A DNA stretch of 64,000 nt from Botryosphaeria dothidea. Lineage: Eukaryota; Ascomycota; Dothideomycetes; Botryosphaeriales; Botryosphaeriaceae. The translations under genes and the position numbers were made by a program. The first letter of the stretch is position 1; each line of letters begins with the position of its first letter. The notes beneath the pieces are model-generated. The model was given only the letters and a program-made list of their open reading frames with translations. It was not told where the DNA came from and did no database searches. Of this stretch, positions 54,645 through 64,000 are shown piece after piece. The DNA is taken from contig WWBZ02000082.1 in NCBI GenBank assembly GCA_011503125.2, positions 1,736,001 to 1,800,000 on the forward strand. The letters are read 5' to 3'.

Positions 54645-56791
54645 ATGGGTTCATTCACTCCCTCTCTGAAATTCTATGCCGTTTGGCTCCTTGCTTCTCT
54701 TCCGCAAGGAGTCGTCCCCGCGGCCTCATCGCGGACTCTCGGAAATGCACCCTTGTTGGATTTGAAGGCCGCTACCAAGCGTTCCGACACTCTTCGCCGT
54801 AGTGACAAGATTCAGACCACGAAGTTTGCTGACCTTCTCTATGCTGATGGTGAGCTCGCTTCTCTGGAATTCCATAGATGTCTGCTAAAATCATACAGCC
54901 GACAACACTGGCAGCCAGAATTCCGTTTTCTACTCTAGAGTTCAAGCTCAGTCAAACAAACAGGTGCTCATGCTTGAAGATATCGAGGACCAGCTGGATC
55001 ACATTGAGTGCACGAAGTCTGGCATTGAGCTTGGTTTCCCCAATGAGGACATCTTCACGGACGCAGAGGATGTGATTTCCAACTTGGAGGGTGGATATGT
55101 TATTGTCGCTCATGCTGGATGCAACCAGGAGGGTTCTCGCTCGGTGTTCCAGTAAGCCACTTCAGTCAAACTTGGATCCCAGAAGCTCACAATTCAGGGT
55201 CGACGACGTCACCGCATCCGAAGACAACATGACTATCACCCTTGTTACAACGAAGAAGCAGTGGAAGGAAGCCTTCAACCACTTCAGCCTTGACTACGGA
55301 TACTCTCAGGAACACCATGAGTTGAGGAGGCATCAGTATCAGCGCAGGCAGGCAGCGGCCACGTCCCAAGCTCCTGCTTCCACTCAAGCGCCTGACACCC
55401 CTGGAAGCAGCACTGCCGCAACCTCGACCTCTGCTTTCTTGAGCCACACTACTATCTTGCCTTCCAACGCTTCCCAAGCCACCGCGACCTCGGTTGCTCT
55501 CAACCTGTTCCACGAAGAAGCAAACACGACCTTCACTCTGCCTCCTGGCCTTGTAATGACCTTGCCCAACACTCATTTCACCCTTGGATGCAGGCACTGC
55601 AAGACTACTGGAAACCTTAACCTTACTCAGGGTGGTTGGGAGCTCGACTGGCCCGATATGGACGATATTGTTGAGATGGACTCTGTTGCTGATGTCTTCA
55701 AGATGGGATTCGTCCAGCTTGCTCTGAACGACTTCTCTGCTTACATCGAGCTTCAGGCTTCTCCGGCTGAGTCTGGTGGTTTGGTCATTCCGCTTTTCAC
55801 TGCTCCTGCTGTTGGTTTCAGGGTGAGGAAATCAATTGTTGCGGTATCACAGAATTCGACATGCTAATTATCCGGTCCAGATCCCCGAACTCGGTACTGC
55901 TGGTATCATGTTCGAGCCTGCGCTTACCTTCAACTGGGCCCTGACCGGCGGTATCCGCATGTCTTACGGATTCAACTTGACGGTAGCACCGCTGGTCCTT
56001 TCAAAACAAACCGCCAATGACTGACATGTACCAGATCCCCAGCGCCATTGCCACTCTCAACTTCACTGACCTTGACTCGTCCGACATCAAGGGCTTGTCA
56101 GTGCTCTCCATCAACCCTTCTTCAGAGTCCATACTTACCACCCCGATCCAGGGAAAACTACACCATGGAAGCCCTCCCCTTCCAGGCCAACATCTCCGAC
56201 ATCAACCTGCAGCTGCACGTCGCCCTGCGCCCGCGCATCGAACTCGCCTTCGGCCTCTTCGACAACGACCTCCTCGCCGAAGCGGGCACCTATCTGGATT
56301 TGCCCATCGCCAACATCAACATCACGCAGCTGGCGTCGTCGCACCACAACAGCAACTGCGAGAACGTCGAGGAGCCGCCCGCCGACGAGGCCGACTTCCA
56401 CTCGACCTTCTCGAACCTGACCCACATCGCCGCCGGCGTCGACGTCGGCGCGGGCGTGGACGTGCGCATGCAGGCGCAGCTGCCCGTCCTGCGCGACCCG
56501 GCCTTTGCGACCTCCTGGAGCATCGCGTCCATGCCGGCGACCACGCTGCCGACGGCCTGTCTGGTGTACCAGACGGGCGCGCCGGCCGGCGCCGCGTTCA
56601 CGCCCGCGGCGACGAAGCTGGCGGCGATGAAGAAGGAGAAGCAGCAGAGCGGCGGGGTGCTCGGCGAGGGCAGCGACAGCGGTGCATCGGATTCTGGAGT
56701 CGGTATGGTGTTGAGTCTCGTTGTGAATGTTGTCGCTTTTTGGGGATGTGTGCTAACGGTTGCAGCTTTGAACTTGACCATTGGGTTGTAA
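54645..56791 (+). CDS. Secreted, probably GPI-anchored cell-surface protein (DUF7029/DUF7223-like)
   Basis: Six exons (54645-54849, 54899-55151, 55198-55822, 55881-55982, 56035-56096, 56152-56791) give 628 residues. A signal peptide lies at the N-terminus (Y-A-V-W-L-L-A-S-L-P). The first domain has V-L-M-L-E-D-I-E-D-Q-L, V-I-V-A-H-A-G-C-N-Q-E-G-S-R and a following V-D-D-V. The second has F-T-L-G-C-R-H-C-K-T-T-G-N-L. This order fits the fungal DUF7029 plus DUF7223 arrangement, given here from memory as a likeness. A Ser/Thr/Ala-rich linker separates them. The C-terminus ends in a hydrophobic stretch (V-V-N-V-V-A-F-W-G-C-V-L-T-V) without a cytosolic tail, as in a GPI signal. The role is unknown; a wall or surface location is likely. 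The last exon is clearly more GC-rich than the others. Confidence 0.78.
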
Positions 56792-57262
56792 GAATGTTTG
56801 CAGGTTGCCTTTTTTCGCGATTTCTTCTGGACCTTTCGCAGATGATGCCGGATGGTTCGCGGGTGTTGACGTTGGTGGATTGAGTTCTTTGTGGGATGGT
56901 TACATCCGGACTGTTGGAGAAGACGCCCATTTCGCGGCATCGATTGGTGTTGGGCGACCAGGAATTATTTGAGCATGGCTGCACGCGCCCGCGTATCAGA
57001 GCGGGGGTGGCAGCATAGGGAAACCGTGACATCATTGGTGGTTAATTCGATTAGCGAGGTTCGGAGATAGAAGAAGAGCGGACGCGGCAGAGAGAGTCAC
57101 AAGCAAACCAACCAACATACGATACCTCTCTTCAGGCGAACACCTGTTCGGTTTGGGGGCCGCCTGCCTAGCTCTTTCTCGCGCCTCCAGCGTCTCAAAA
57201 TTGAGAACTCCAACTCTGACTTGCCAAAACCATCTCCCATACTATCGCCTGTGTAACGTGTG
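56792..57262. other. Intergenic region
   Basis: 471 bp between two plus-strand genes, with the 3' UTR of the surface protein and the promoter of the next gene. No other gene supported. Confidence 0.5.
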
Positions 57263-57988
57263 ATGGACGAACCCCCACCGCTGTCGCATGCGACGACGAC
57301 AACAACGGCGCCCACCAGCGACGACGCCAACAATGACGAGCCCACCACCAGCCCACCAGCCGAGGCACCAAGCGAGCCCGCCGCGGACAAGCCACTCGAA
57401 CACGAACCAACCTCCACCGCACCGAAGCGCACGTCCAAGTCGAAGAAGCCCGCCCGCCTCACCCTCTCGTCCGACGAGCTGCTCGAGTCCCTCCGCGCCG
57501 GCAATCTGCCCGAAGACGTCAACAGCGAGAAGGCCGACATGCCCAGCCGCAGCGCGCTGAGGCGCCGCACCCGCAGGTCCATGGCTTCGTCCGCCAGCGC
57601 CGTCAGCCCGCCGCCGCATCCGTGGCCGCAGCAGCCGCCGGCGGCGGTGACGACGACGACGACGACGATGTATTTTGGCGGGGTGCAGCATGATGCGGGG
57701 TCGGCTGGGGAGGGTGGGGCGCAGCGGGAAGGGGAGAGGAGTAGAGGTGGTGGTGAGGTTTCGGCGAGCGAGTCGGATTTGGAGAGTCATGGGGAGAAGG
57801 GGGAGAGCGAGGCTGAAGGGGAGGGCGAAGGCGGGAAGGCGGAGGGGATTGAGCGGTGGATGCGGGATCAGCAGCCGCCGGGTGCTGCGGAGGGCGGCGG
57901 GAAGCCTGCGGATGAAGGGTATGGGTCCGAGGAGTTGGATGAAGGAGCACGGAGAACGCTGGAGGAGGAGCCGGTGAAGGTTCGGTAA
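57263..57988 (+). CDS. Disordered protein of unknown function
   Basis: A single-exon frame of 241 residues, very rich in Pro, Ala, Glu, Ser and Thr. One segment looks conserved and helical (R-L-T-L-S-S-D-E-L-L-E-S-L-R-A-G-N-L-P) at about 70-88, followed by R-S-A-L-R-R-R-T-R-R-S. A (GAC)n-type tract codes six Thr at about residues 128-134. The C-terminal third is acidic. A related pattern (a short leucine-rich helix plus a basic patch) is common in fungal regulators, but no family is recognised. The ATG at 57263 is used; the codon just before it is GTG. Confidence 0.6.
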   Translation: MDEPPPLSHATTTTTAPTSDDANNDEPTTSPPAEAPSEPAADKPLEHEPTSTAPKRTSKSKKPARLTLSSDELLESLRAGNLPEDVNSEKADMPSRSALRRRTRRSMASSASAVSPPPHPWPQQPPAAVTTTTTTMYFGGVQHDAGSAGEGGAQREGERSRGGGEVSASESDLESHGEKGESEAEGEGEGGKAEGIERWMRDQQPPGAAEGGGKPADEGYGSEELDEGARRTLEEEPVKVR

Positions 57989-58445
57989 CTTGGCATGGTG
58001 GTCTACCTCAGGCGCATGGAGTTTGGGTTGCATTGGAGATTATCAAAGATTTTGGATGCGGACGTCAGGTCGGCATTTTGGGAGTACTTAAACCGGGCTG
58101 TTGGACATAGGCTGGAGACTGCGGTGTGTTGTAGATGGTAAAGAGCGCATAATATGGGAGCAAATATGCTGAACTTAGCGATGGAAGAGTTTTGGATAAC
58201 AGTGGAAAGATGGTACATCCCAAAAAGCTCTGTCCGTCTCCTACCTACGTTGACTATTGGCTCGTGCCTTTCGTAGGATTTCTTCGCGGCCTGATTCTCG
58301 CGCTTTTGCCTGCTTGACATGTCGTGTGATTTGTGGGCATTCTATGACGTGGTATTTCATTGCTTCTACGATGTCCATGCCTACTTCAAACTTTCGGCGT
58401 CCATTCTCCTCCTTTGCTTGCTTTCCTTTGCCACTGCACGAAACG
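57989..58445. other. Intergenic region
   Basis: 457 bp with no supported gene. It holds a 3' UTR and the probable promoter of the gene at 58.4 kb. Confidence 0.45.
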
Positions 58446-59217
58446 ATGTCGACTTCACCACCAACCTCTATCCGCTGGAAAACTACTCTGCAAATGAAAA
58501 AAAATCACTTCTGAGAAGGACGCCAAGGCATCTAGCAAAGACGCTGGTCCTTCATCCCCTCGCCTTGCTGCTGACAATTATGGTGCACCGAAGCACTTTC
58601 GCAAAAGCAGCCTGGAGATTTCTATTCCCAAGTCTTCACTGCTCTCTTCAGCAGAGACCAAGCAGCCCGCCAGAGTTGAGGACGATGAGCACCAAGCCGA
58701 GACAGAGACAGAGGAAGGAGATGAGTCAGTGCCGCCCACCGATGCGGAGGAAGCGGGCTTTACTCCATGGTTGAGTAACACTGCCCGCTACTTCTGGTCA
58801 ACTTTGGACAGGGTAATTATGTCTACACACTTCAGTGGAAAAATCGCTGACCATTGTATGAAGGCCTACGAACTGCACGTGGATGATCGGAACGAGGAGA
58901 GCCGTGGGCTTATCCTTGAAACGTTGATGCGCGGTTCAGTCCCTATTGCATGCAGATGCCAGCTACTCCAGCTGCTTGCCTGTCTCATGCCATGGGAACA
59001 GGGACAGGACTGCCTGAATGAGGCCGAGGAGTTGTGTCAAGAGATGGACAGGCTTGTACCGTACAGCGAGCAAGTCACAGAGCTAAGGACCAAGAACGCC
59101 GACCTCCGAAGTGCACTTCAAGAGGAACACGCAATCCCAGACGATGATGATGAACCCAAGGAAGGGGATGAAAAGACAGCCGTTCTCGCTGAGGAGAACG
59201 AGGAGACCGAAGAGTAG
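58446..59217 (+). CDS. Unknown acidic protein; frame broken at an A8 run
   Basis: From the ATG at 58446 (M-S-T-S-P-P-T-S-I-R-W-K) the frame meets a stop at 58512-58514, just after an A8 run at 58497-58504. If the run were A7, the frame would continue without a stop to 59217, giving 256 residues. The downstream part (S-E-K-D-A-K-A-S-S-K-D-A-G, later W-L-S-N-T-A-R-Y-F-W-S-T-L-D-R-V) looks clearly coding and has no in-frame ATG near its beginning. The centre looks helical (L-L-Q-L-L-A-C-L-M-P-W-E) and the C-terminus is strongly acidic. An undetected intron or another start is possible. No family recognised. Confidence 0.5.
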
Positions 59218-60032
59218 CTCCTAATCGCAGATGCTGTGCAGCAGAGCATGAGCTGGGGCAACCGAGGGCGCTCGTTGGGAGTCAAGTTCAGGAACAGCCC
59301 ACCTACCCCTGGGATGTGCCATTCAGCGCAACTCTAGAGAAGACGGGTGCACAGGGGATGCAGGATGTTGTGTATTGGAGCTGGGCACATGGGAACAAAC
59401 GATGATGCCACTTGGGATCTTAGTCTCTTCTTGACGAGAGTGGACATCCACTAAACGCTTCGGCATTTTTCTTTCGGTTCACCAGTTACTACATCAAAAG
59501 GCCTCTTGACGACTAATAAGGTACAAGTCTGCAGTGCCTCAAAGCGAAAGCTATGTAGAGAGCATAGTGTAATTTGATGGTATCTAGGTCGACTTGTGTT
59601 TGTTGATAAATTGTGATTCGGCCACGGAATTCGGTGATCTGTGGGAGTTTTGAAAGTTCGATATGTAAATTAGTAGAGAGATGAGATAAGGTGAAGTGTA
59701 TCACAGCGAGTGTTGTTGAATAGCAAGAAAAATTGACTCCGCACGAAGGCTGCTTTTGAGCAGCTCGTGTCAAGTGTAGAGAGGAGACTGTCTGACTCAC
59801 TTGTACCCTATCACTGCGTCTGGCCAAAAGCACAATCTAATCATATCCGAGGGAAATTGAAAGCGAACAGCGCAAATGTGCGTCTATCTGATAGCCGGTA
59901 AATCGCGTCATCGAGCAGACCAGGCCGACGTACTCGCTGTCCGTCGGCTTGGACCATCCTACACTTTGCCCGAATCTGACACGCTCTTCCTCCTGTAGCA
60001 TTTGGTCTTCTCTCTCGTTCATCTTCTACTGA
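59218..60032. other. Intergenic region
   Basis: 815 bp without a supported gene. It could hide the 5' exon of the coiled-coil gene that follows. Confidence 0.4.
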
Positions 60033-60529
60033 CATCGATCCACCACGTCTTCACCAACTTCGCCCCCACCACCCTGGCCGAGGTCACACATTGCCAAGGC
60101 ACTCCCCGACGGACCACCGAAGGCATCTGGCCAGAAACTCGTCAAGGCCAAAAAGACCGCCCAAAACAATGTGACGCCCCTGAAAACGGTCAAGAAGAGC
60201 TGGAAGAAAATATTCGACAAGCTGAAGGTAAGAGTCCAGCACATAATGCGAAACTGGAGTTTTCCAGTGAGGATCGGATATTGGGTATCACCAGGAGAAT
60301 GGTAGAGCAACATATTGACTAACAAGAGCAGGGCAAGAACACTGGTATTGTTATCTCCAAGGAGAAAAGGCAGGCAAATAAAAGGCGCAAAGAGATCCGA
60401 CAACACATGAAGGAATTGCGTGACAAGCTGGACAAACTCGCCGCTCAACTCAGAGACATATTGGATGAGCTGGACCGCTGCACAAAGGAGGAGCAGGAAC
60501 TGACTGATTTTATTGAGGAGCTACTCTAA
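60033..60529 (+). CDS. Small Lys-rich coiled-coil protein (5' end unresolved)
   Basis: Two exons are visible: an open part up to 60227 and 60332-60529. A good GT-AG intron (GTAAGA...GAGCAG) joins them in frame. The first part ends K-S-W-K-K-I-F-D-K-L-K and is rich in Lys. The second is a strong heptad coiled coil (R-Q-H-M-K-E-L-R-D-K-L-D-K-L-A-A-Q-L) that ends E-E-L-L. The frame lacks an ATG: it is closed upstream by a TGA at 60030-60032. A first exon, a non-AUG start or another single-base error must exist. Function unknown. Confidence 0.45.
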
Positions 60530-60625
60530 TCGCTACACCAGCGGCAGTCAGGTTCAGTCTCGTCCATGAGACATTGACGCAGAAAACAAAGTTGTCCGTT
60601 GGGGGAAGGACAGGGATTGAGGCTG

Positions 60626-60847
60626 TTACTTGTAGATTTGCTCTTTTGTTTCTTCAAAATTGCCGTCTGGGTCACTCACTCTACTGGTTTCTCGGATTTC
60701 GAGGTGAAAAAGCACTCCATAACTTTCTGGCCTTCCGTTCAACGGCTTAGGTGGCGTGATTTTCTCCAATTCTGATCGCGAAAACGTCCTTTCCATAGAG
60801 CCAATCCACTCCCTCAGCATATCTCTTCCTCTCTGAAAATTTTTCAT
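60626..60847 (-). CDS. Possible small gene or 3' exon, unknown
   Basis: A 73-residue minus-strand frame starting at an ATG (M-K-N-F-Q-R-G-R-D-M-L-R-E-W-I-G) with a normal-looking composition. It is open for 26 codons upstream of the ATG, so it could be the last exon of a longer gene. No motif. Low confidence. Confidence 0.28.
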   Translation of the reverse strand: MKNFQRGRDMLREWIGSMERTFSRSELEKITPPKPLNGRPESYGVLFHLEIRETSRVSDPDGNFEETKEQIYK

Positions 60848-62876
60848 TTCAGGGGTCACAAAAGGGTCACTGTTGAGCCACCCTATCGAGCAAAGAGAAA
60901 ATGATAATGCAGCTACCTTCTATAAGCACTTCGTGAAGGGAATATTTGTATGCTGCTCGGGTGTGTGTTCTGAGCTGTTAAGTGGTCGAGGGGGAGATGG
61001 TACGTGGGACAGAAAGATCCCGGAGCTGTGTACCGGCGAAAGACAAGGATAAATGCACATTTGACGTCAGCACCACGCCCTTTCGATGCTGAGCGTGACT
61101 GCCTGGAGGGAGAGATCGATCTCGGCTATTTTTAAGGTTCGGCCGACAGGGTCGGGGTAGCGGGGTCCACGTGAGCGCTAAAAATGCTTACCTAACTTTC
61201 ACCCACACCAACACCTATAAAAACCTCTCCTCCCTCGCGCTCCTCCTTCCAGAAAACATTCTGGTGCAAGGGCATGAGCTGCGCAAGTGAAGGGTAACCT
61301 GATGCCAGCTTTTTGCTAGTTGAAAACTACAACTAATGACCGCTTTTGTTGGCCTTCGGGTCGGCAAGGAATATTTGGAAACCCAAGGTTCTGGTATAAA
61401 ACCAATCTTTTCGTTGCGTTGTTCGCCTTGCGCGGGCCCGCGAGGAAGAGACCAGGCTCATTTTCACACAATAAATGGAAGAATACGGTAGACATTTGGA
61501 AGTGTAGGGGTGGGCTGCTCGCGCGTGAGGAGTGAAAAGTTATAGCATCGTTTGCTGCTCATGTAGACACTCTTTGAAAGCCAAAATTTTCATCGCGGAA
61601 GATCAAGTTGTACAGATGTGCGCAGGTCTCAACGGATTCAACGTCCGTGATATGGTTTGCATTTCAGTCCGCTCTCCGGCCCCTGATTTGCGCTTGCATC
61701 AAACGGAACATGCCCAGTGCACCGTTTCCAAGCTTCTACGTTGCGTCCAGACATCTCTGACGCGGCAACGCAGAGCTCGACGCGTTTTCTGTTGTTTTGC
61801 TGTTCAGCCTCGCCTCCTGCGCCCGCACCCCTCCCTTTGCGACCGCAACCTCCCCCAACGTGCCTACGCCGTGGCATATCCCATCCGCAGCTTTCCGTTA
61901 TCGATGAGGCCATAATCCGCAACGATTGCGGACGATATCCTGCAACTCCACTGCTGATCTGAAGATCTTGCAACGACCTCCGCGATCCGAGTTGATGGTT
62001 GGGCCAACGGCGAAACTGCGACGCGTAGGCAGCAACCAAACCCACGTCTCGACGCCCTGCAAAATGCCACATCCTATATCCCCATAACTACCTCTCGTCC
62101 ATCGTCGCCTACGGTTACATAAATGCGCGTGTCGAACCAGAGGATGCTGGGGAATGGATGATGCGCGAGGGGGTGAAACGCGGGTGGATGACACGCGACG
62201 ACATCGTCGTGGCAGGTAGCAGTGCATGCTGCTCATGACAGAGTTTACATTCTGCTTCTCTATTGAACGGAATCTGTCTGTCACATCTGCTCAATACTGT
62301 CAAAGCTGTGGGGTGGCCGAGGCGTGCTGGCCGGGCAGATTGTCGCCACAACCGCAGGCAACAGGCATAAGCGGGCTGGCCACAGTGGCGCCCCCAAGAG
62401 ATGCTCGGGCATCCGCTACCGCACGAGTGCTTCCAGCCAGCGGGCTCTTGTCGCGGTCTTTGCGGTCTTTCTCTGCCGCGAATGCGTCTGTTGTAGGTCT
62501 GTCGACTGACGGAGGGCAAGCACAACACCCAAAGCTCCCATTATTAAATAACACAAGCACCCGGTGAAGAGCTAAGCCTAGAAATAAGCATATCGCGAAA
62601 GAGGTGACAATATCCATGTTGTTTGGAACATTTCTGGGACCTGGGTTGCCTCCGCTCCTTCTACAACGGCATCTGAGCTGCTACTTGGTGATTATGTAAT
62701 ACATTGGAGAACAGCCTACCTATGCGCTTCTGAACTATTATCGTGAAGAGTTGCCATTCGTAATTTAAAGCAAAGAAGCAGAGCAGAGTAAATACCAGGC
62801 GCTTGCACCTCCGTCTTTTAGCGATTAAACAGAACGTAGAAACCCCCACCATCAGCCCTCCGGCCCAAAACACCAT
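60848..62876. other. Intergenic region, 2 kb
   Basis: It includes an orphan TATA-type promoter at 61216 and the 3' flank of the P450 gene. Frames at 61.5-62.6 kb occur on both strands without motifs. No gene supported. Confidence 0.45.
61216..61223 (+). promoter_or_regulatory. Orphan TATA-type core promoter
   Basis: TATAAAAA is followed by a CT-rich tract and preceded by CCACGTG about 50 bp upstream. No convincing ORF follows; the first ATG downstream opens only seven codons. Confidence 0.35.
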
Positions 62877-64000
62877 TCACGCCTTCGCCACCCTCAACTT
62901 CACCTTCACGCCCTCACCGGGGCAGCTCGTCAACGTCAGTCCATGCTTCACGGCCCCGTCCATACCAATCCCTTCCAGCGAATCGAACCGCTGCAGCAGC
63001 CGCACAACCACATAACTCGCCTCCGTCAACGCGAACTGCTGGCCGATGCAAATGCGCGGGCCGCCGTTGAACGGCAGATACTCCCAGCCGACCTTCTTGC
63101 CCTCCCACCTCTCGGGCCTGAACTCGGCCGCGTCCGCGCCCCAGATGTCGGTGCGGCGCTGCATGACGTGCACGCTGTAGCCGACCTCGGTGCCGGCCCT
63201 GATGAAGACGGGGCTCCTGCCGTCGGGCCCGCCGCCGAGCGGCAGGGTGGTGTCGACCTCGGCGCGGCGGCCGTTCATGGGGACGACGGGGTAGAGGCGG
63301 AGCGTCTCGCTGAGGGTGTGCTGCAGGTACGAGCAGCCCTTGAGGCGCGCGAACGAGATGTCGCTCGGGTCGGACTCGTAGGGGCCGAACTCCTGGAGGA
63401 CGGCGTTGCGGAGCTTGTCGAGCTTGTCCGGGTGCTGGGCCAGCAGGCGGAACAGCCAGGAGAGCAGCGAGGCGGTGGTGTCGCGGCCGGCGAGCAGGAT
63501 GTTGAGCAGCTGGTCGCGCAGCTGGATGGGGTCGCGCGTCTGCGCGGCGAGCGCGTTGAGGAAGACGTACTTCTCCTTGCCGCCGGCCGTCCGCTCGAGC
63601 TCCTTCTTCTCCTTGGTCAGGGCGAGCTGGACGAAGTGGTCGATGAAGGCGTGGACCTCGCGGCACTGCTTCTTGAAGTCGGGCGTGTGGGCGAGCCAGT
63701 ACTTGCTTCCGAATCGGCTGGCGCGGGCGAGGTACCATTGCGACTTGTCGAAGGCGTAGGCGAAGAGGCGCTCGTCGCGCTCCGGTGGGACTTCTCCGCG
63801 GCCGCTCGAGTAATTGGGGAGGGCGTTAAGCTGGCTGTCGACACTCTCTCCAAAGAGGAATTCGGTCGCGGAATCGATGGTGAGACGGAAGAAGAGCGTT
63901 TGAATGTCAAAGATATCCGTCCAGCCATCTGCATTGAGTGGAATGGCTTTCAGCATGTTCTGAACATGCTCCTCTTCCAGCTTCAGGTCGCTGATCTGCT
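62877..64000 (-). CDS. Cytochrome P450, CYP52-like (N-terminal part beyond the window)
   Basis: The frame is open from the window end to the stop at 62877 (about 374 residues), so roughly the first quarter, including the membrane anchor, is missing. The I-helix has L-L-A-G-R-D-T-T-A-S-L-L, the K-helix E-T-L-R, and the heme loop F-N-G-G-P-R-I-C-I-G with the Cys ligand. A-G-R-D-T-T and P-F-N-G-G-P-R together are typical of the CYP52 clan, which hydroxylates n-alkanes and fatty acids at the omega end. R-L-T-I-D-S-A-T-E-F-L-F-G-E also fits this clan. No intron is needed in the visible part. The GC-rich codon use resembles that of neighbouring highly biased genes. A role in lipid use or secondary metabolism cannot be decided. 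Confidence 0.9.
   Translation of the reverse strand, partial: QISDLKLEEEHVQNMLKAIPLNADGWTDIFDIQTLFFRLTIDSATEFLFGESVDSQLNALPNYSSGRGEVPPERDERLFAYAFDKSQWYLARASRFGSKYWLAHTPDFKKQCREVHAFIDHFVQLALTKEKKELERTAGGKEKYVFLNALAAQTRDPIQLRDQLLNILLAGRDTTASLLSWLFRLLAQHPDKLDKLRNAVLQEFGPYESDPSDISFARLKGCSYLQHTLSETLRLYPVVPMNGRRAEVDTTLPLGGGPDGRSPVFIRAGTEVGYSVHVMQRRTDIWGADAAEFRPERWEGKKVGWEYLPFNGGPRICIGQQFALTEASYVVVRLLQRFDSLEGIGMDGAVKHGLTLTSCPGEGVKVKLRVAKA

Noticed and set aside
1..64000. tRNA, 5S rRNA, CRISPR and transposon signatures
   Set aside because: No T-loop/D-loop pairs, no 5S core, no regularly spaced repeats and no transposase or reverse transcriptase motifs were found by eye; a covariance-model search could still find an RNA gene.

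Overview
The window looks like nuclear DNA of a filamentous ascomycete (Pezizomycotina). Most genes are broken by one to five short GT-AG introns (about 50-145 nt). The gene set (TOM70, SNF7, SPT6, a Ste7-type MAPKK, a PH/C2/RasGAP protein, a HET-domain protein, DUF3455 and DUF7029-like secreted proteins, a CYP52-like P450) is typical of such fungi. A Dothideomycete, perhaps Botryosphaeriales, is my best guess, but this is only inference.

Layout. 0-21 kb is mostly housekeeping: the 3' part of a 2-oxoglutarate/Fe(II) oxygenase, ARP1 (dynactin), a DUF3602/Par32-like protein, a zinc NADP-type alcohol dehydrogenase, an ADC-lyase-like aminotransferase head to head with TOM70, and TEN1 head to head with SNF7. 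A 5.2 kb gene-poor stretch and a secreted DUF3455 protein follow. 23-33 kb holds a 1601-residue RasGAP protein and a disordered conserved-looking protein, both on the minus strand. 35-43 kb holds SPT6 (minus) divergent from a Ste7-type MAPKK (plus). 43-50 kb holds a HET protein and OCT1, whose start lies 215 bp from the divergent start of a MICOS ApoO-like gene. 50-64 kb is more accessory: a tandem pair of unrecognised paralogues, a GPI-type cell-surface protein, several unknown small genes and a P450 cut by the window end.

Functional links. OCT1, the ApoO-like MICOS subunit and TOM70 are all mitochondrial, and two of them share one short promoter. ARP1, SNF7, the RasGAP protein and the MAPKK belong to transport, polarity and signalling. 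HET, P450, DUF3455 and the DUF7029-like protein belong to recognition, metabolism and the cell surface.

Most notable observations. (1) The last third of SPT6 needs six single-base frame corrections, each at a short homopolymer, while its first two thirds are intact. OCT1 needs one correction, and a gene at 58.4 kb needs one in an A8 run. Sequence error is the simplest explanation, but two SPT6 shifts sit exactly on UGA. (2) Two adjacent minus-strand genes at 50.8-52.5 kb share a core and a phase-1 intron at the same place, so they are a diverged tandem pair of a family I do not recognise. One carries a 15-bp coding minisatellite. (3) SPT6 appears to use a GC-AG intron. All exon models were read by eye.
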